Under the pieces are notes generated by a model that was not told the DNA's origin, did not search any database, and worked only from the letters and a program-made list of their open reading frames with translations. From Nepenthes gracilis (taxonomy: Eukaryota > Streptophyta > Magnoliopsida > Caryophyllales > Nepenthaceae): a DNA stretch of 64,000 nucleotides. The stretch is taken from the NCBI GenBank assembly GCA_033239525.1, contig BSYO01000036.1, forward strand, positions 6,346,126 through 6,410,125, written 5' to 3'. The translations under genes were made by a program, and so were the position numbers. Each line of letters starts with the position of its first letter. The stretch's first letter is position 1. Shown one piece after another: positions 1 to 10,671 of this stretch.

Positions 1-500
1 GATCAAATATTTTAATTACTGAAAATATAATAATGGTTTAATTAGCTAAACTTAGAAGAGAATACATATGAAGAAATTAATTCAACCAAAAGGAGGGACC
101 TTCATCATCCAAAATGAAAAAAAAAAAGAAGCAAAAAAAAGAAAAAAAAAATCATAAAAATAAAAAAGAAAATGCATTCATGGCTGCATGATAACTTCAC
201 TATTAACACTGATTACCTCAATAATAAACCCTTCTCTCATTTTAAAATATATACATATACATATATTTCAGTTGAAAAGGTGCCATCAAATAATGTGTTG
301 CCAAAGTTTCAATAATATATAATCAACTATTATTATTATTAATTAAAAATAGGTATAAAAAAGTATTCTAACAAAGACAAGGAAGGAGAATTTATTCACA
401 ACGAATATCAACCATTACTTTGTTAAAAAGGTGAAAGAGATATAATCTTTGAGGGGAATCCTTTATAGAGGATATGGGGAATATATTTGTGATTGATCTT

Positions 501-540
<40 letters not shown>

Positions 541-2988
541 ATTAAAAAACAAAAAACAAAAGAAAAAGAAAAGAAGATATGATAGTATATGTCGAATAAA
601 TCTTCACTCCACCTCTTGATTTTTTTTTTTTTTTTTTTTTTGGGTTTTCTAGTAACTATTAAAAGGAAGAATTTTCAGTTAGTTTTGCAAATGATTGATT
701 ATGTGCTTGTTAGTAAGGGATTCATGAGGTTGCATCTTTAATGGAGAAACAATTCATATTTCTTTTAATCTTAAATATTCATTTGAACATTAAGTGTTGT
801 TTATATAAATATTAAAAGATCTATAACAAATTTATCACAAATAAAAGATCCATTATAAACGTTAAACTCCTTAAAAATAGAGATTATATAAATGTTTATA
901 TAAAATAAAATTCAAGGAATACAATTTTGACATACTATTCAACATTTATCAAAAAATTCTTTCATTTCTCAATATAATACTTTTAGTCTCTAAAATTATC
1001 TTTCTACATAAAAGTTTCACAGCTTATGTGTAATCTTTATTAGCACCCTATTAACCTGCTTTACTTTGGAGTTAGTAAAATATAACAGTGAGTCAAATAT
1101 TTAATAAATATAATAAATAATATCAAAATTTAATAAAATATTTTAAATAATAATGTCAAATATACAAGAGTAATAATAATATCAATTAATTATTAACTAT
1201 TTGATACTCAATATCATGTCATAATTATAACTTAAAAGCTACAAGAGCAGTCAAATATTGAGAATACAATTAAGATTCTATCAAATTTGAATATTAATAA
1301 ATATATGATTTTCATCAAACCTATTTTAACAAAAATCTCAATTATAAGAGATATTATAATAATCTCATCAAAATTTATTCTATAACTATAAACCAATGGC
1401 GGTGTACTCGTTACCAATGGCTTGATAACAACCATGAGGTACCAATACTTATAAATTTAACAAGTAATTAACTTGTATAACATCTTGCTAGTTATAGTAC
1501 ATAAATATTAAACTCAAATTATATGATTAATATTCTCATTTATTATTATGGTAAACTCAAAATATGCCATGCCATACCCGTATTCTCATGATCCAACCAA
1601 TAACCCTGCCAAAATAACCCCCCCTCCCAAAAAAAAAGAGTGCGAAATAGCAAGAGAATACTACTTTTTAATTTTATATTTTTAATCAAATTCCAATTTA
1701 CATTAAAAGGATTTTTTATTTTTTAGCGGTCATAAATAGTTTCTATAGTTTTTTTCAATATTAACCATCTACACTTAACTCTTTTGAGTAATTGTGATGA
1801 GCTTATAATCATAAAATGTGTCAAATCTGAGTAATTTTAAGAAATAATAAATATAATGAATATATATATATATTGCATTGTTTAAAATTTACTAATTAGC
1901 TAAAGGAGCTCATAAAATATGTTAATAAATCCAATTAAATCTGTTGAATTTTAACTCAAATAAGCTTCAACAAAATGAATTCAAGATCGACCCCTAAATA
2001 AATATATTTGAATGGAAATTGTTAATATTGAGCCAAGTGATTAACGCATTAACAACTATTAATAAATATAAATATTAAAAAATAGCAGCAGTACTAATAG
2101 AGATTTAAAAAAAAAAGGGTTCATTTTTAAAGAAAATATTGAAATAAAAAGATATAGACTAAGACATTCAAAATAAATAAAATATTTTTTTGCAACCAAA
2201 CAAATCCTATAATTTTCTTTGCAATCATACTAACCTTGCGGTGGTCTGCATGAGCTAAATTTAAGCCGAAGATATGATATTTTATTATAATAAAAATCAT
2301 TTGTGAGGGATTTAATTGTGAAAATAAAATTAAGTAACGGCAAAATTTATATTATTATAAAAATAAATGTAAATGATAATATAAAACAAAGAGAAGACAC
2401 GGTATCCACGTAGCCCAATGAAAAATGGCCCATTTTTCTTTGTGGCAGGCCCAATGGATGGATTGTTAACGTCTCCTCTAATTCAAAAAAATTTTTTGAT
2501 TTTTTTTTTTAAATTTTTTGGGTTAGTAATTTTAGCACGTGGGATGAAAAAATGATTAAAATATTTTTAAAGCTCTACATGATAAAAATAGATGCTTTTA
2601 AAGTTTTTATTTTATAACGTTTAAAGTGTTCATTTCTTTATCTTAAATAATTTTATTAATATTTTAAACACTTTTTCTGTTAAAAATATAATTATAAATG
2701 ATAAAAATAAAAATAGAAGAGGAAAAATGGAAATTGTTTTGGACACATTTGAGATATTTTAAGATGTATGATGTATATTAATTAATCTATTTTTTATGTG
2801 ATTTATTTGTATAAATAAATGACTGAAATATCATATTATTTTTGAATGACCCATAAAAATATAAAAAAAGTGTGGCAAATGATTAGGATAGGTAATTTTT
2901 TTTAGAATTAAGTATATGTAGATTCAAAAGAAGAAAAAAAAAAGTAAATTTAAAAGAGACAATTCTTAATGAAAGAATCATTAACGGT
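1..2988. other. AT-rich intergenic DNA, no gene seen
   Basis: I see no coding region, RNA gene or clear mobile element here. The stretch is strongly AT-rich, with an (AT)n microsatellite at about 504-536 and a poly-T run at about 619-640. The one open frame (1435-1232, minus) has no recognisable domain and a composition expected from AT-rich noncoding DNA. Confidence 0.6.
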
Positions 2989-3212
2989 ACGTTTAATTGT
3001 TGGAATAGAATGAGGTGGGAATAAAATAGTTATTTTAGGGAATAGAAAAGGATGGGAATAGAGCTAGAATTGTTATTCTTATATTTGGTTGTTGGAATAG
3101 AATAAGGTAAAAATTAGTATTCTATTATTTGGTTTGTAGAATAGTACGAGGAATAATGTGAGAATAGTAATAATAATAATAATAATAATAATATGAAATA
3201 ATAATAATATGA

Positions 3213-3265
<53 letters not shown>

Positions 3266-3380
3266 CTTACAAATAATAATAATAATAATAATAATATTAT
3301 GTAATAATAATATCTAATAATAATAATAATAATATAAAATAATAATAATAATAATAATACCTTATAAATAATAATAATAA

Positions 3381-3413
<33 letters not shown>

Positions 3414-3470
3414 GAACAACAACAACAACAACAATAATAATAATAATAATATAAAAAATATGTGAAAATT
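2989..3470 (+). mobile_element. MITE copy 1 with (AAT)n core, 3' end unclear
   Basis: The left 170 bp match, in the same order, the left part of the element at 46189-46774 and the reverse complement of the right part of the element at 38384-38953. All share a start like GTACGTTTRRTT followed by repeated GGAATAGAAT motifs and TGTAGAATAGTA just before the array. The middle is an (AAT)n array at about 3160-3445, interrupted by short AT-rich phrases. I cannot find the matching right terminal inverted repeat, so this copy is probably truncated or its right end has decayed. Confidence 0.6.
3160..3445. repeat. (AAT)n microsatellite inside MITE copy 1
   Basis: Long imperfect AAT trinucleotide array with a short AAC variant stretch near 3415-3430. 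It sits at the same internal position as the triplet arrays of the two other MITE copies in the window. Confidence 0.9.
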
Positions 3471-3900
3471 ATTATTTTCACATAGAGTTAATTTAATTAT
3501 TTTTAATTATAATTATTTAATTAATATCTAACGATTGAGATATTTTTTATAAAAAAATCAAGCAACCTTTTTCAATAAAAAATAATACAGCTATTTGATT
3601 AGATAACATAAAATGATTATAATTAAAAAGAATAGAATTAACCGCCTTTTAAAGAGGGTAAGCTCCCGGAAGGCCATTAGGCCCTACCCGAAAAAAAAAA
3701 AAAAAAAAAAGAGACAATAATGTGAAAACTTATGGGGATTAAGAGTATGACAGTTGGCACCGAGAAATTATAGATGATATTAGAAACATATATTTTAAAT
3801 ACTCTTATGTCATTTTCAAATAACTTAATATTTTACATAATTAGTTATATAAATTATTTATTATAAAAATAGATTAATAGACATCATATTATATAAAATT
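3471..3900. other. Intergenic DNA with a poly-A tract
   Basis: AT-rich sequence with no gene seen. A run of about 20 A follows a short GC-rich phrase near 3660-3709, which could be the 3' end of a retroposon, but no clear target-site duplication is visible. Confidence 0.4.
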
Positions 3901-4768
3901 ATCTCAACAATTCCTATTGATGTATCTTTGGATCCGAACTTGAGAAGTGCATTCGATGATCCTCTCTCTCGGGCTCCATTCCGTTTCCAATTGGATCCTA
4001 CACACCACTAAATGTAGAGAGTCAACGTGTTCGGCGGAAAGTTGTCACCGAAAATACTCCGATTTCAGCTACCAAAAGTCTTGAAAAGTTAAACCGAAAT
4101 GAGAGAGAGAGATATGGAAAGAGTGTTTGTTCCAAATGTAAGAGAGACGTGAGGTCTTCTTGAATCTGGAAGGTGGGAAGGCAGAAAACGGCCGTGAGGG
4201 CTCGCTTGTTGCCTTAGGGTTTTAGGAGAACGTGGGCGGCAGAGAAGGCAGATCTCTGAGAGCACTCGTTCGTATTGCAGAGAGCGTATGCAGTTGAAAG
4301 TCTTGAAGGAAACGTGTGCGGCTGGAAGCGTTGAAGAGGGCGTAATTGAGAGCGTGCCTTGGATGGTGAATCCAGGGCTTCTTTTGTAGCTAAGAGGACG
4401 ATCCTCCTTCTTTGAAAGGAGTGATTGCCTTCCTGATCTGCTGGCTGGCTTGCCTTCTGGAGCAGATGCCAGTTGCCAAGATGATCGCAATTGTTTCCTT
4501 GTGAGGCGGCCAACAGCTTTCCAAACCGTGCGCTTTCCTTCCGTGCATGTTGCCGTTGGAAAGCCTGGGCTGGCAAAGATTTGGAGAAAATCTTGCGCCT
4601 TCCTTATATGGGAGGCGCTAATATTGCCAATATTCTTTTTGGTGCCAATTGGGATAGTGAAATATCCTTGGAAAGCCGTCGCTGGCCTTTTGATGATTTG
4701 TGGGCCTAAACGGGTCAGGCCCGTTACTGTAGAAAGGCTTATTAGGGCCCAACGTGTAAAACGCAGAC

Positions 4769-4983
4769 GGTCAACGTTCGAGTTGACCGCCTACGTGCGT
4801 GTTGGCTGCCCTTGTAGAGGATGTTTGTTATTAGCCGCCTGATAGGCCATGGGTCTGAGTGAGATATGCCCATTACTGTAGAAAAGCCTATTTGGGCCCA
4901 ATGAGCATAATGCGGATGGTCAACGTTTGAGTTGACCGTCTACTAGGGAGCTGGCCGCCGGACGGTCAACGCTAACGTTGACC
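4769..4983. promoter_or_regulatory. Three 20-bp inverted W-box palindromes
   Basis: GGTCAAC-N6-GTTGACC occurs three times (4769-4788, 4918-4937, 4964-4983). Each arm contains TTGACC, the core bound by WRKY transcription factors. A single TTGACCGTC follows near 5036. The pattern is seen directly; that WRKY proteins bind here is inference from the known W-box consensus. Confidence 0.55.
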
Positions 4984-5219
4984 GTCCTGGGCTTTTCAGC
5001 TTTTGGGCCTATTTTCCAATTAGGCCGTTAGAATGTTGACCGTCGTTTTGGGCCTCTATTGACTTTCTGGGTCCAGCCCATTCCGGGTATACCCATCATT
5101 AGCCCCCCATACTGGTGGCCAGAAGTCTGGGCTCCAGTATATTAATAATGGGATGCATTTCCTTACTTTGAGGATCTCGTGAAATTTCATGAAAAGCTTG
5201 AAGGAGAGTTTGACCAGAA

Positions 5220-5355
5220 TTGCTGACCGTTTTGGTCAATTTCGGAGCTCAAGAATTGTTGACCGTCCTGGTCAATTCCGAAGCACCAGAATTGTTGACC
5301 GTCTTGGTCAATTCCGGAGCACCAGAATTGTTCACCGTTTTGGCCAATTCTGGAA
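5220..5355. repeat. 36-bp tandem repeat, about 3.8 units, each with a W-box pair
   Basis: Units start at 5220, 5256, 5292 and 5328. Units 1 to 3 hold a quasi-palindrome of the form TGACC-GTYYT-GGTCA. The period is a multiple of three, so a 12-residue repeat appears in an open frame at 5189-5440, but that frame has no other support as a gene. Confidence 0.85.
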
Positions 5356-5644
5356 GCGTTTTCTACCAGTCTTTAGCCGGTTTACCTGGCAGAGTGCGAC
5401 ACGTGTCTCCCTTTGGTTGGGCGGAGATCCTGGTCATTAATGCACCATAGATCCGTCCTTTTGCAGGGTCAATTAGGGAGGTGACACGTGTCAGGAATGA
5501 CGGCGTCCTTAATTAGGGATTTCATGCTTGGCGCTTAAGTTTTTCTTCCGTATTTTTGAAATCATTTATGCCTTCAACCCGTCGTCTTCTTCCTTCTCGT
5601 TTCTCAGACAAGCCTTCCTAAAGAATCCTAGCTTTTGTTTGATC

Positions 5645-7381
5645 ATGGCTTCTGTTGCAGACTTCTCATCTTTCTTGAGAGAAAACGACATAAAGGCATT
5701 GTGCGTTGAGTTCAATATCCCCAAGGAGACGGCCTGGAGGATTCCGGACAAGGACGACAAAGCCTTTCCCTCACCGGAGGGGTACATTTCCGTTTACGAG
5801 GCTCATCTGAGGAGCGGCCTCCGCTTGCCGTTGCCGGAGGAGCTGGAATCAATTATGAAGGCTCTGTGAGTACCCATCGCCCAACTTCACGCCAATGCCG
5901 TGAGGTATCTCTGCACCCTGTGTATTTTTGTCCAGAAGTTTGGCCAGAAGTTTAAGATGTTTGGCGTTAGGGTTGTATTCAAATTGAACCAGGGGGTGAA
6001 TGGATATCGCTCACTCCCCGTACCGGAATAAAAATCAGTACGTCCATTCACGACTCGCGAAAGAATTGAAAAAATTGGTTTTTCTTCGTGAAGGTGGGGG
6101 AGAAATGGCCTCTTGCGAGGAGCTAGGGCGAGATTCCGGAGGTGTTCTTTGGTACGCCGTCTGTGACGGAGTGCGCCGCCTACGTATGGCTAACCAAGGC
6201 CACATGAGCAAACCCTGATGAGTTCAAGAGGGACTTCTTGGTCTCTCGGGCGGAGTCCAAGAAGGTCAACTCGGGGCCGCCATCACCGGTTCAGAAACCA
6301 AGCCCTTCGGTTATGATGATGAACCCTGCTGACTCAAAGGGCGTGATCATCCGCTCAAGGCACACGGAGGAGGAGGTTACTGAGAGGGTAATTGGGACGC
6401 CCTCATCGTCTTCGTCTCAAATTGATTATGTGGCTGCCAGGATCTGTAGCGGATCCGGCAGCACTACTGGTGCGGGGAAGTTCATTGAAGACAGGCTGGT
6501 GGAGGCTGGAGGAGTCATCCTGGCTCAGCCTGCGACGAGGGTGGTCCCAGGCGCTTCCTGGATGGAGTCTGCGGAGGAGCCAGCTCGCGACATGGCTGAG
6601 GGCTCGCGAGTTTTTATTGTGGAGCCGTTGATGAGAGCTGATCCTCCAGCAGCCGCTTCAGAGGCGGCTAAGGGGAAGAGGCCTGCTGTGGCTGCTCTAG
6701 AGGCTGCGAGAGAGGAGTCCACCGCTACCGCAGATGATGATGAGTTTTTAGACCATATTCTGGAGGAGGTAGCGGCGAGCATGGCTCGTGAGGGTGCTCC
6801 TGATCCATCGCCATCCGGTCCACCGCCAACCGGGCCACCGCCAGTTGGGCCAGGTCTAGAGCCTAGGCATATGAGGCCCTTGAGGAAGACTTATGAGGTA
6901 CGATTTTTGTAATAGCCTCCTTGCACTTCTTTCTTCCTTGTATTTATAACTTACGCTTTGCTTTTGTCTTGTGTAGTCAAGGAGGTTGATCTCAGCCTTC
7001 TCCCGGTAGGTGGAGCAACGTGATCGCATCGTTGCAGACCGGGAGGCTGAGATCGCCTGGCTGGAGGCCAAGCTGGCTGCCTCAGGAGGGGAGCTCCGCG
7101 AGCACACCGCTACTCTAGAGGCTGTCATGGCGGGCATGGAGGCAGAGAATGCTGAGTTGAAGGCCAAGGTCGTCCGCTTGAAGGAGGAGCCCGATCAACT
7201 TAAGGCGAGCAATAAGCGTCTTGCCGATCGAGCCGCAGCCTCAGAGAATGAGTTGGCCATTCAGATTAGCCCCCATGAGATTGGGGGCGCACTGCACGCC
7301 CGGCTGTTGGAGGGGCTCAACATTGGACGGCGCGTTGCATGGTTAATCGATTCTGACTTTCCAGTTGAGTTTATCAATTAG
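5645..7381 (+). pseudogene. Broken gag-like gene, Transposase_28 ('putative gypsy type transposon') family
   Basis: The ATG at 5645 opens a product that reads through a PEGYISVYEAHLRSGLRLPL motif, close to the conserved 'vYe..LraGLRfPLp' block of Transposase_28-type plant retroelement proteins, then IAQLHANAVRY as in that family. The frame is broken by TGA at 5867-5869, a one-base frameshift near 5995-6000, and in-frame stops at 6067-6069, 6124-6126 and 6205-6207. After these it stays open through a Ser/Pro/Ala-rich linker (6238-6897). An intron is likely at 6898-7008 (donor GTACGA, acceptor GGTAG). It rejoins a coiled-coil-like, Glu/Lys/Ala-rich tail (7009-7381) in frame. The family call rests on remembered motif shape; the breaks are seen directly. 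Confidence 0.65.
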
Positions 7382-7518
7382 AGCAATCACGCAGCACAAC
7401 GTAAGAAAGACTTGGTGGGAGAGCCCCGAGATAGCCAGGGTGGTCCGCCGTCCTTGTAGCTTTTTGCACCTCTTTTGCACTTTTGGGTCTTGTGTAAATT
7501 GTAATACACTTTTTGAGC

Positions 7519-7524
7519 AATAAA
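7519..7524 (+). terminator. Poly-A signal after the gag-like pseudogene
   Basis: AATAAA lies 138 bp past the stop at 7379-7381, in T-rich sequence typical of a plant 3' UTR. It suggests the ancestral transcript ended near 7540. Confidence 0.45.
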
Positions 7525-7810
7525 ATAGAAATTCTTTTTAATTGGGTGTCCATTGTCTTTATTGCTTTGTGTTTGTTCAGATGGTTGTATCAGGCGGCCA
7601 ACTTGGTTGGCCGGATACTGCTGTTTGGTTGCCTAAGGAGCTGAGTCCTTAAGCTGGGAAGGCGGTTGTGCTAACCAACTTGGTGGCGCCGTACAAGTGA
7701 TGACTTGGGCAGCCACTGTTGGAGGAGAAATGCTCCTCCCTTCGACCTTCATTGGCTGACGTTGCTACTCCCCGAGAGGAGGTCGTCGCGTGTGCTATAC
7801 TTGCCCCCTA

Positions 7811-8022
7811 AGGTTTTTAGACTGCTATTGGGCCACTTGGATGACCAAGGTTTAGTACGGCCTCTATCGGGCCGCTCGGATGACCGAGGTTTAGACTGCT
7901 TACGGGCCACTTGGATGACCAAGGTTTCAGATCGCTCATGGGCCACCTGGATGACCGGGATTTTAGACTGCTCATGGGCCACCTGGATGACCAGGGTTTC
8001 AGACCGCTTCTGGGTCACAATA
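7811..8022. repeat. About 36-bp tandem repeat, roughly six units
   Basis: Repeated phrase GGGCCACYTGGATGACC followed by a variant of AGGTTTCAGACCGCT, with unit lengths near 35-39 bp. Open frames on both strands (7705-8121 plus, 8162-7749 minus) come from the repeat and show no known domain. Confidence 0.8.
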
Positions 8023-8946
8023 GAACTCCAGAAGCACCTCTCCCAGGAAGCTTTGGAAGCAACCCTCTGGCGAAAGGAACCAAAGGTTGACTGCTCCCGT
8101 GAGATTCGAGACAACGGATGAGGAGCAATCGTGCTTGGATGTTCCTCCAGAGGCTGCACCACCGGACGTCAACATAGAGGAGAGAAATAATGATGGCCCT
8201 ATGATCGAACCATCCTCATCACGACATCAGATAAGTCAAGCGAGAAACATCATGGCAGACTTCAAGCTCTTCTTGAAATTTCAGAGAATTCCATCCGATC
8301 CCAGTGGGAGGCAACGGTGGACCCCATGTCGATTCTAAATTCCCACACCATTTAGCTGGTGTGAAGATGATTCATGGGGCAAGGAGCAACTTCATTTATA
8401 GCCGTGGGTGGAGATCGACAAGCCTTAATTGAGAAGTCACATTTACTAGCATCAATCGTCAGGAACCGATAAGGAATCGATGCTAGGCCCTGAATCAACG
8501 GTGAGATCTTTCCAAATAGAGCAGCGAATCCCTGCAACTTTGTATGAAAGTTGCAATGCACCTGGGAAAGGCGCAAAACCCTCGGAAACAGGCAAAGCAT
8601 CATCTTGGGAAGGGACGCATGAGCAGGCCAGCTATAAGCGACCCATTGTGACATGTCGAAGACTGGCAAGGCCTAGTCATCCGGCATGGGGGCTCGTGAT
8701 AGTCCAACTGCACTAAGGATTGTCCCATGTCCAAGCCAGGCCTATCCATAAAGAGGGGCTCCAGAAAGACCAAAGTCTAGAAGGCCAAATGACAAGCCCA
8801 GACTTGGCAATACACAGTGGGCCGATGGAGACATGGACTTGTCAAGCCCGACAAACAGTCTCTATGACGAGACCAATCATAATGGAGAAGCCCACCAGCT
8901 TGACTAGCACAGAGGCCGCCGACGTAGACAACTACTATTGGGGGCC
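8023..8946 (+). mobile_element. Retroelement internal remnant ending in a polypurine-like tract
   Basis: GC-richer sequence with short open frames and no recognised domain. It ends in ATTGGGGGCCA, which looks like a polypurine tract, directly followed by TGATCAACAATC. That is the layout expected just upstream of a 3' LTR. I infer the tail of an LTR element; whether it belongs with the 5645 pseudogene is unknown. Confidence 0.35.
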
Positions 8947-9600
8947 ATGATCAACAATCTGAAAAAGCCACTATTACTACCAGGCCGCTGCCGCCATCAG
9001 TAGTCCTCGATGAATCGCTAGCCAGAACGGTGAGACATATGTCAGCAAGGACCATTGTGGTTGCACCACCACTGCAAGATGACAATTGACATGTCGGCCA
9101 CGATTATCTCCAAGACAGGCTGACGAATCCTAGCAAGACACATGGTGCAAGCTTTGGTGCTAACGCCACAGTTATGAAGCACTGCAAATGCCTTTCGCCA
9201 TCACAAGGGAAAGGAAGGATCCGAAATCGGCATATAGAGTTCAGAAAGAACCAAGCACTCTTTCGATCATACAACTCTTTCTTTCTCTCCAACTCTCTAA
9301 GCCGCTCCCTGTTGAGCTTATCATTGGAGTCTAGTTCTCCATTAGATCGCAAAGCCGCTCCAATTTGAGTGCATCGCTGGAGCTTAGCCCTCTGCCAGCA
9401 CTGAAAGTCGCTCCCTACTAAACGCATTCTAAAAGCTGCTCCCTGCCAAAAACATTATCAAAACCGCTTTTTGTCTAGTACATTCTCCAACCGGCTCCCC
9501 AGTCGAGTATATTCATGAAGCCTAATCCTCTGCAAACCTCACTTTTTCCATCGTAAGTGCATTCACGTATTTTTTTATATTCTCTATACATTTTTTTATT
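8947..9600 (+). mobile_element. Possible 3' LTR, right end not defined
   Basis: Starts with TG right after the polypurine-like tract. It contains several diverged repeats of a phrase around CCGCTCC with GAG or AGT context (9300-9500). No partner LTR was found in the window, and I cannot place the end. Confidence 0.3.
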
Positions 9601-10671
9601 CTCTTAAAAAAATTTTTAATTTGAGCATTGAAGGATAAATCGAAAAATAAATCCGGTAATTCTCTAACCTTTTATTCGTTGTTTGTGATGCATAGAATAC
9701 AAGTTAGTAGAGATGGAGACCAAACCCACTTGAGTTCAACCCGATACGAAAGATCTAACGACTTCCTAATTCGTATAATAATTCAAATCCAGAGACACAT
9801 TAAAATTTATTTTCCTCATAAATGTAATTTTCCACCCTAAAATGATATGTTGTACAAAGAAATGTAAAATCATTGCAAAATAGCAAAACCCTATTCTTTT
9901 GTGAACAAAGTCCTCCCTGATTATGTAATAATTTTATATTTAACAAGTTTAGTAGTTAAATTCAACATCAATGCAATATGTTTTATTGAATGTTTTCTCT
10001 TTTGAAGTTTCACCCTCTAAATTTTCATGATAAAATATTTAACATTTTTTCTAGATTTTTAAATAAATAATGCTAAATATTTCATCCACCTCTAATATAT
10101 TTACAACTTACTTTCTATTGCCACACTTTATTGTTTTTAAATTTTTTAATAAACCCAATAAATAAATAATAAAATTATAAATAAATTATAAATAAATTAA
10201 TTACCATTGCTATTTCTCAATATATTTAAAAATCTTTTGTCAGCTCGAGGTTGAGTTCAAAAGGCAATTGCTGCTGAACATGTGGCAAGGGGACAATCAC
10301 TTTTAACTCTTCAAGTCAAAATGAGCAAAGGCAAAAGCACGAGGTGGACAGACCAGGGCAAAAACTCAGAGACAAACATTTGGAGATTATTTTTAGTGAC
10401 TTTTTAGGATATTTTAAGTTGGTATTGTGTTTATTTATCATCTATTTTTATAAAATTTTTTAATAAAAATAGATAAATAAGATATTATATTATCAAAGAT
10501 ATTTCTAAATATGACTAAAGAATGTTATTCTAACACAATTCAAACTAGATCAGATGATGGATTTCTTCACCCCTCTGCTCAGAAAATCTCTCTCCCTCTC
10601 TCTCTAAACAACTAGTAATAGGGTAAGAAGAATCTGCATATGTATCTTTGCCTCTTCCCCATGACCGATCT
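9601..10671. other. 3' flank of the PIN gene, no gene seen
   Basis: AT-rich DNA downstream of the PIN stop codon. The first 100 bases or so below 10672 hold a CT-rich stretch and are likely 3' UTR. An imperfect inverted repeat (about 10425-10480; arms around CTATTTTTAT and ATAAAAATAG) belongs to an AT-rich motif found elsewhere in the window. Confidence 0.5.

Larger units (their letters stand above)
3901..5600 (+). mobile_element. GC-rich 5' part of a degenerate retroelement
   Basis: GC content rises sharply against the AT-rich flanks. The block leads into the gag-like pseudogene at 5645 and holds W-box palindromes and a 36-bp tandem repeat. A phrase around a CATTACTGTAGAAA motif followed by GGGCCCAA and GGTCAACGTT occurs twice (about 4720-4790 and 4865-4940), which suggests an internal duplication. 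Open frames here (for example 4490-4089 minus, 4450-4842 plus) resemble no family I know and overlap on both strands, so I read it as an LTR or leader and not as genes. LTR borders cannot be placed. Confidence 0.45.

Noticed and set aside
4089..4842. Overlapping open frames of 120 to 133 residues on both strands
   Set aside because: No domain, mutual overlap, and location in a retroelement leader. Treated as chance frames in GC-richer DNA.
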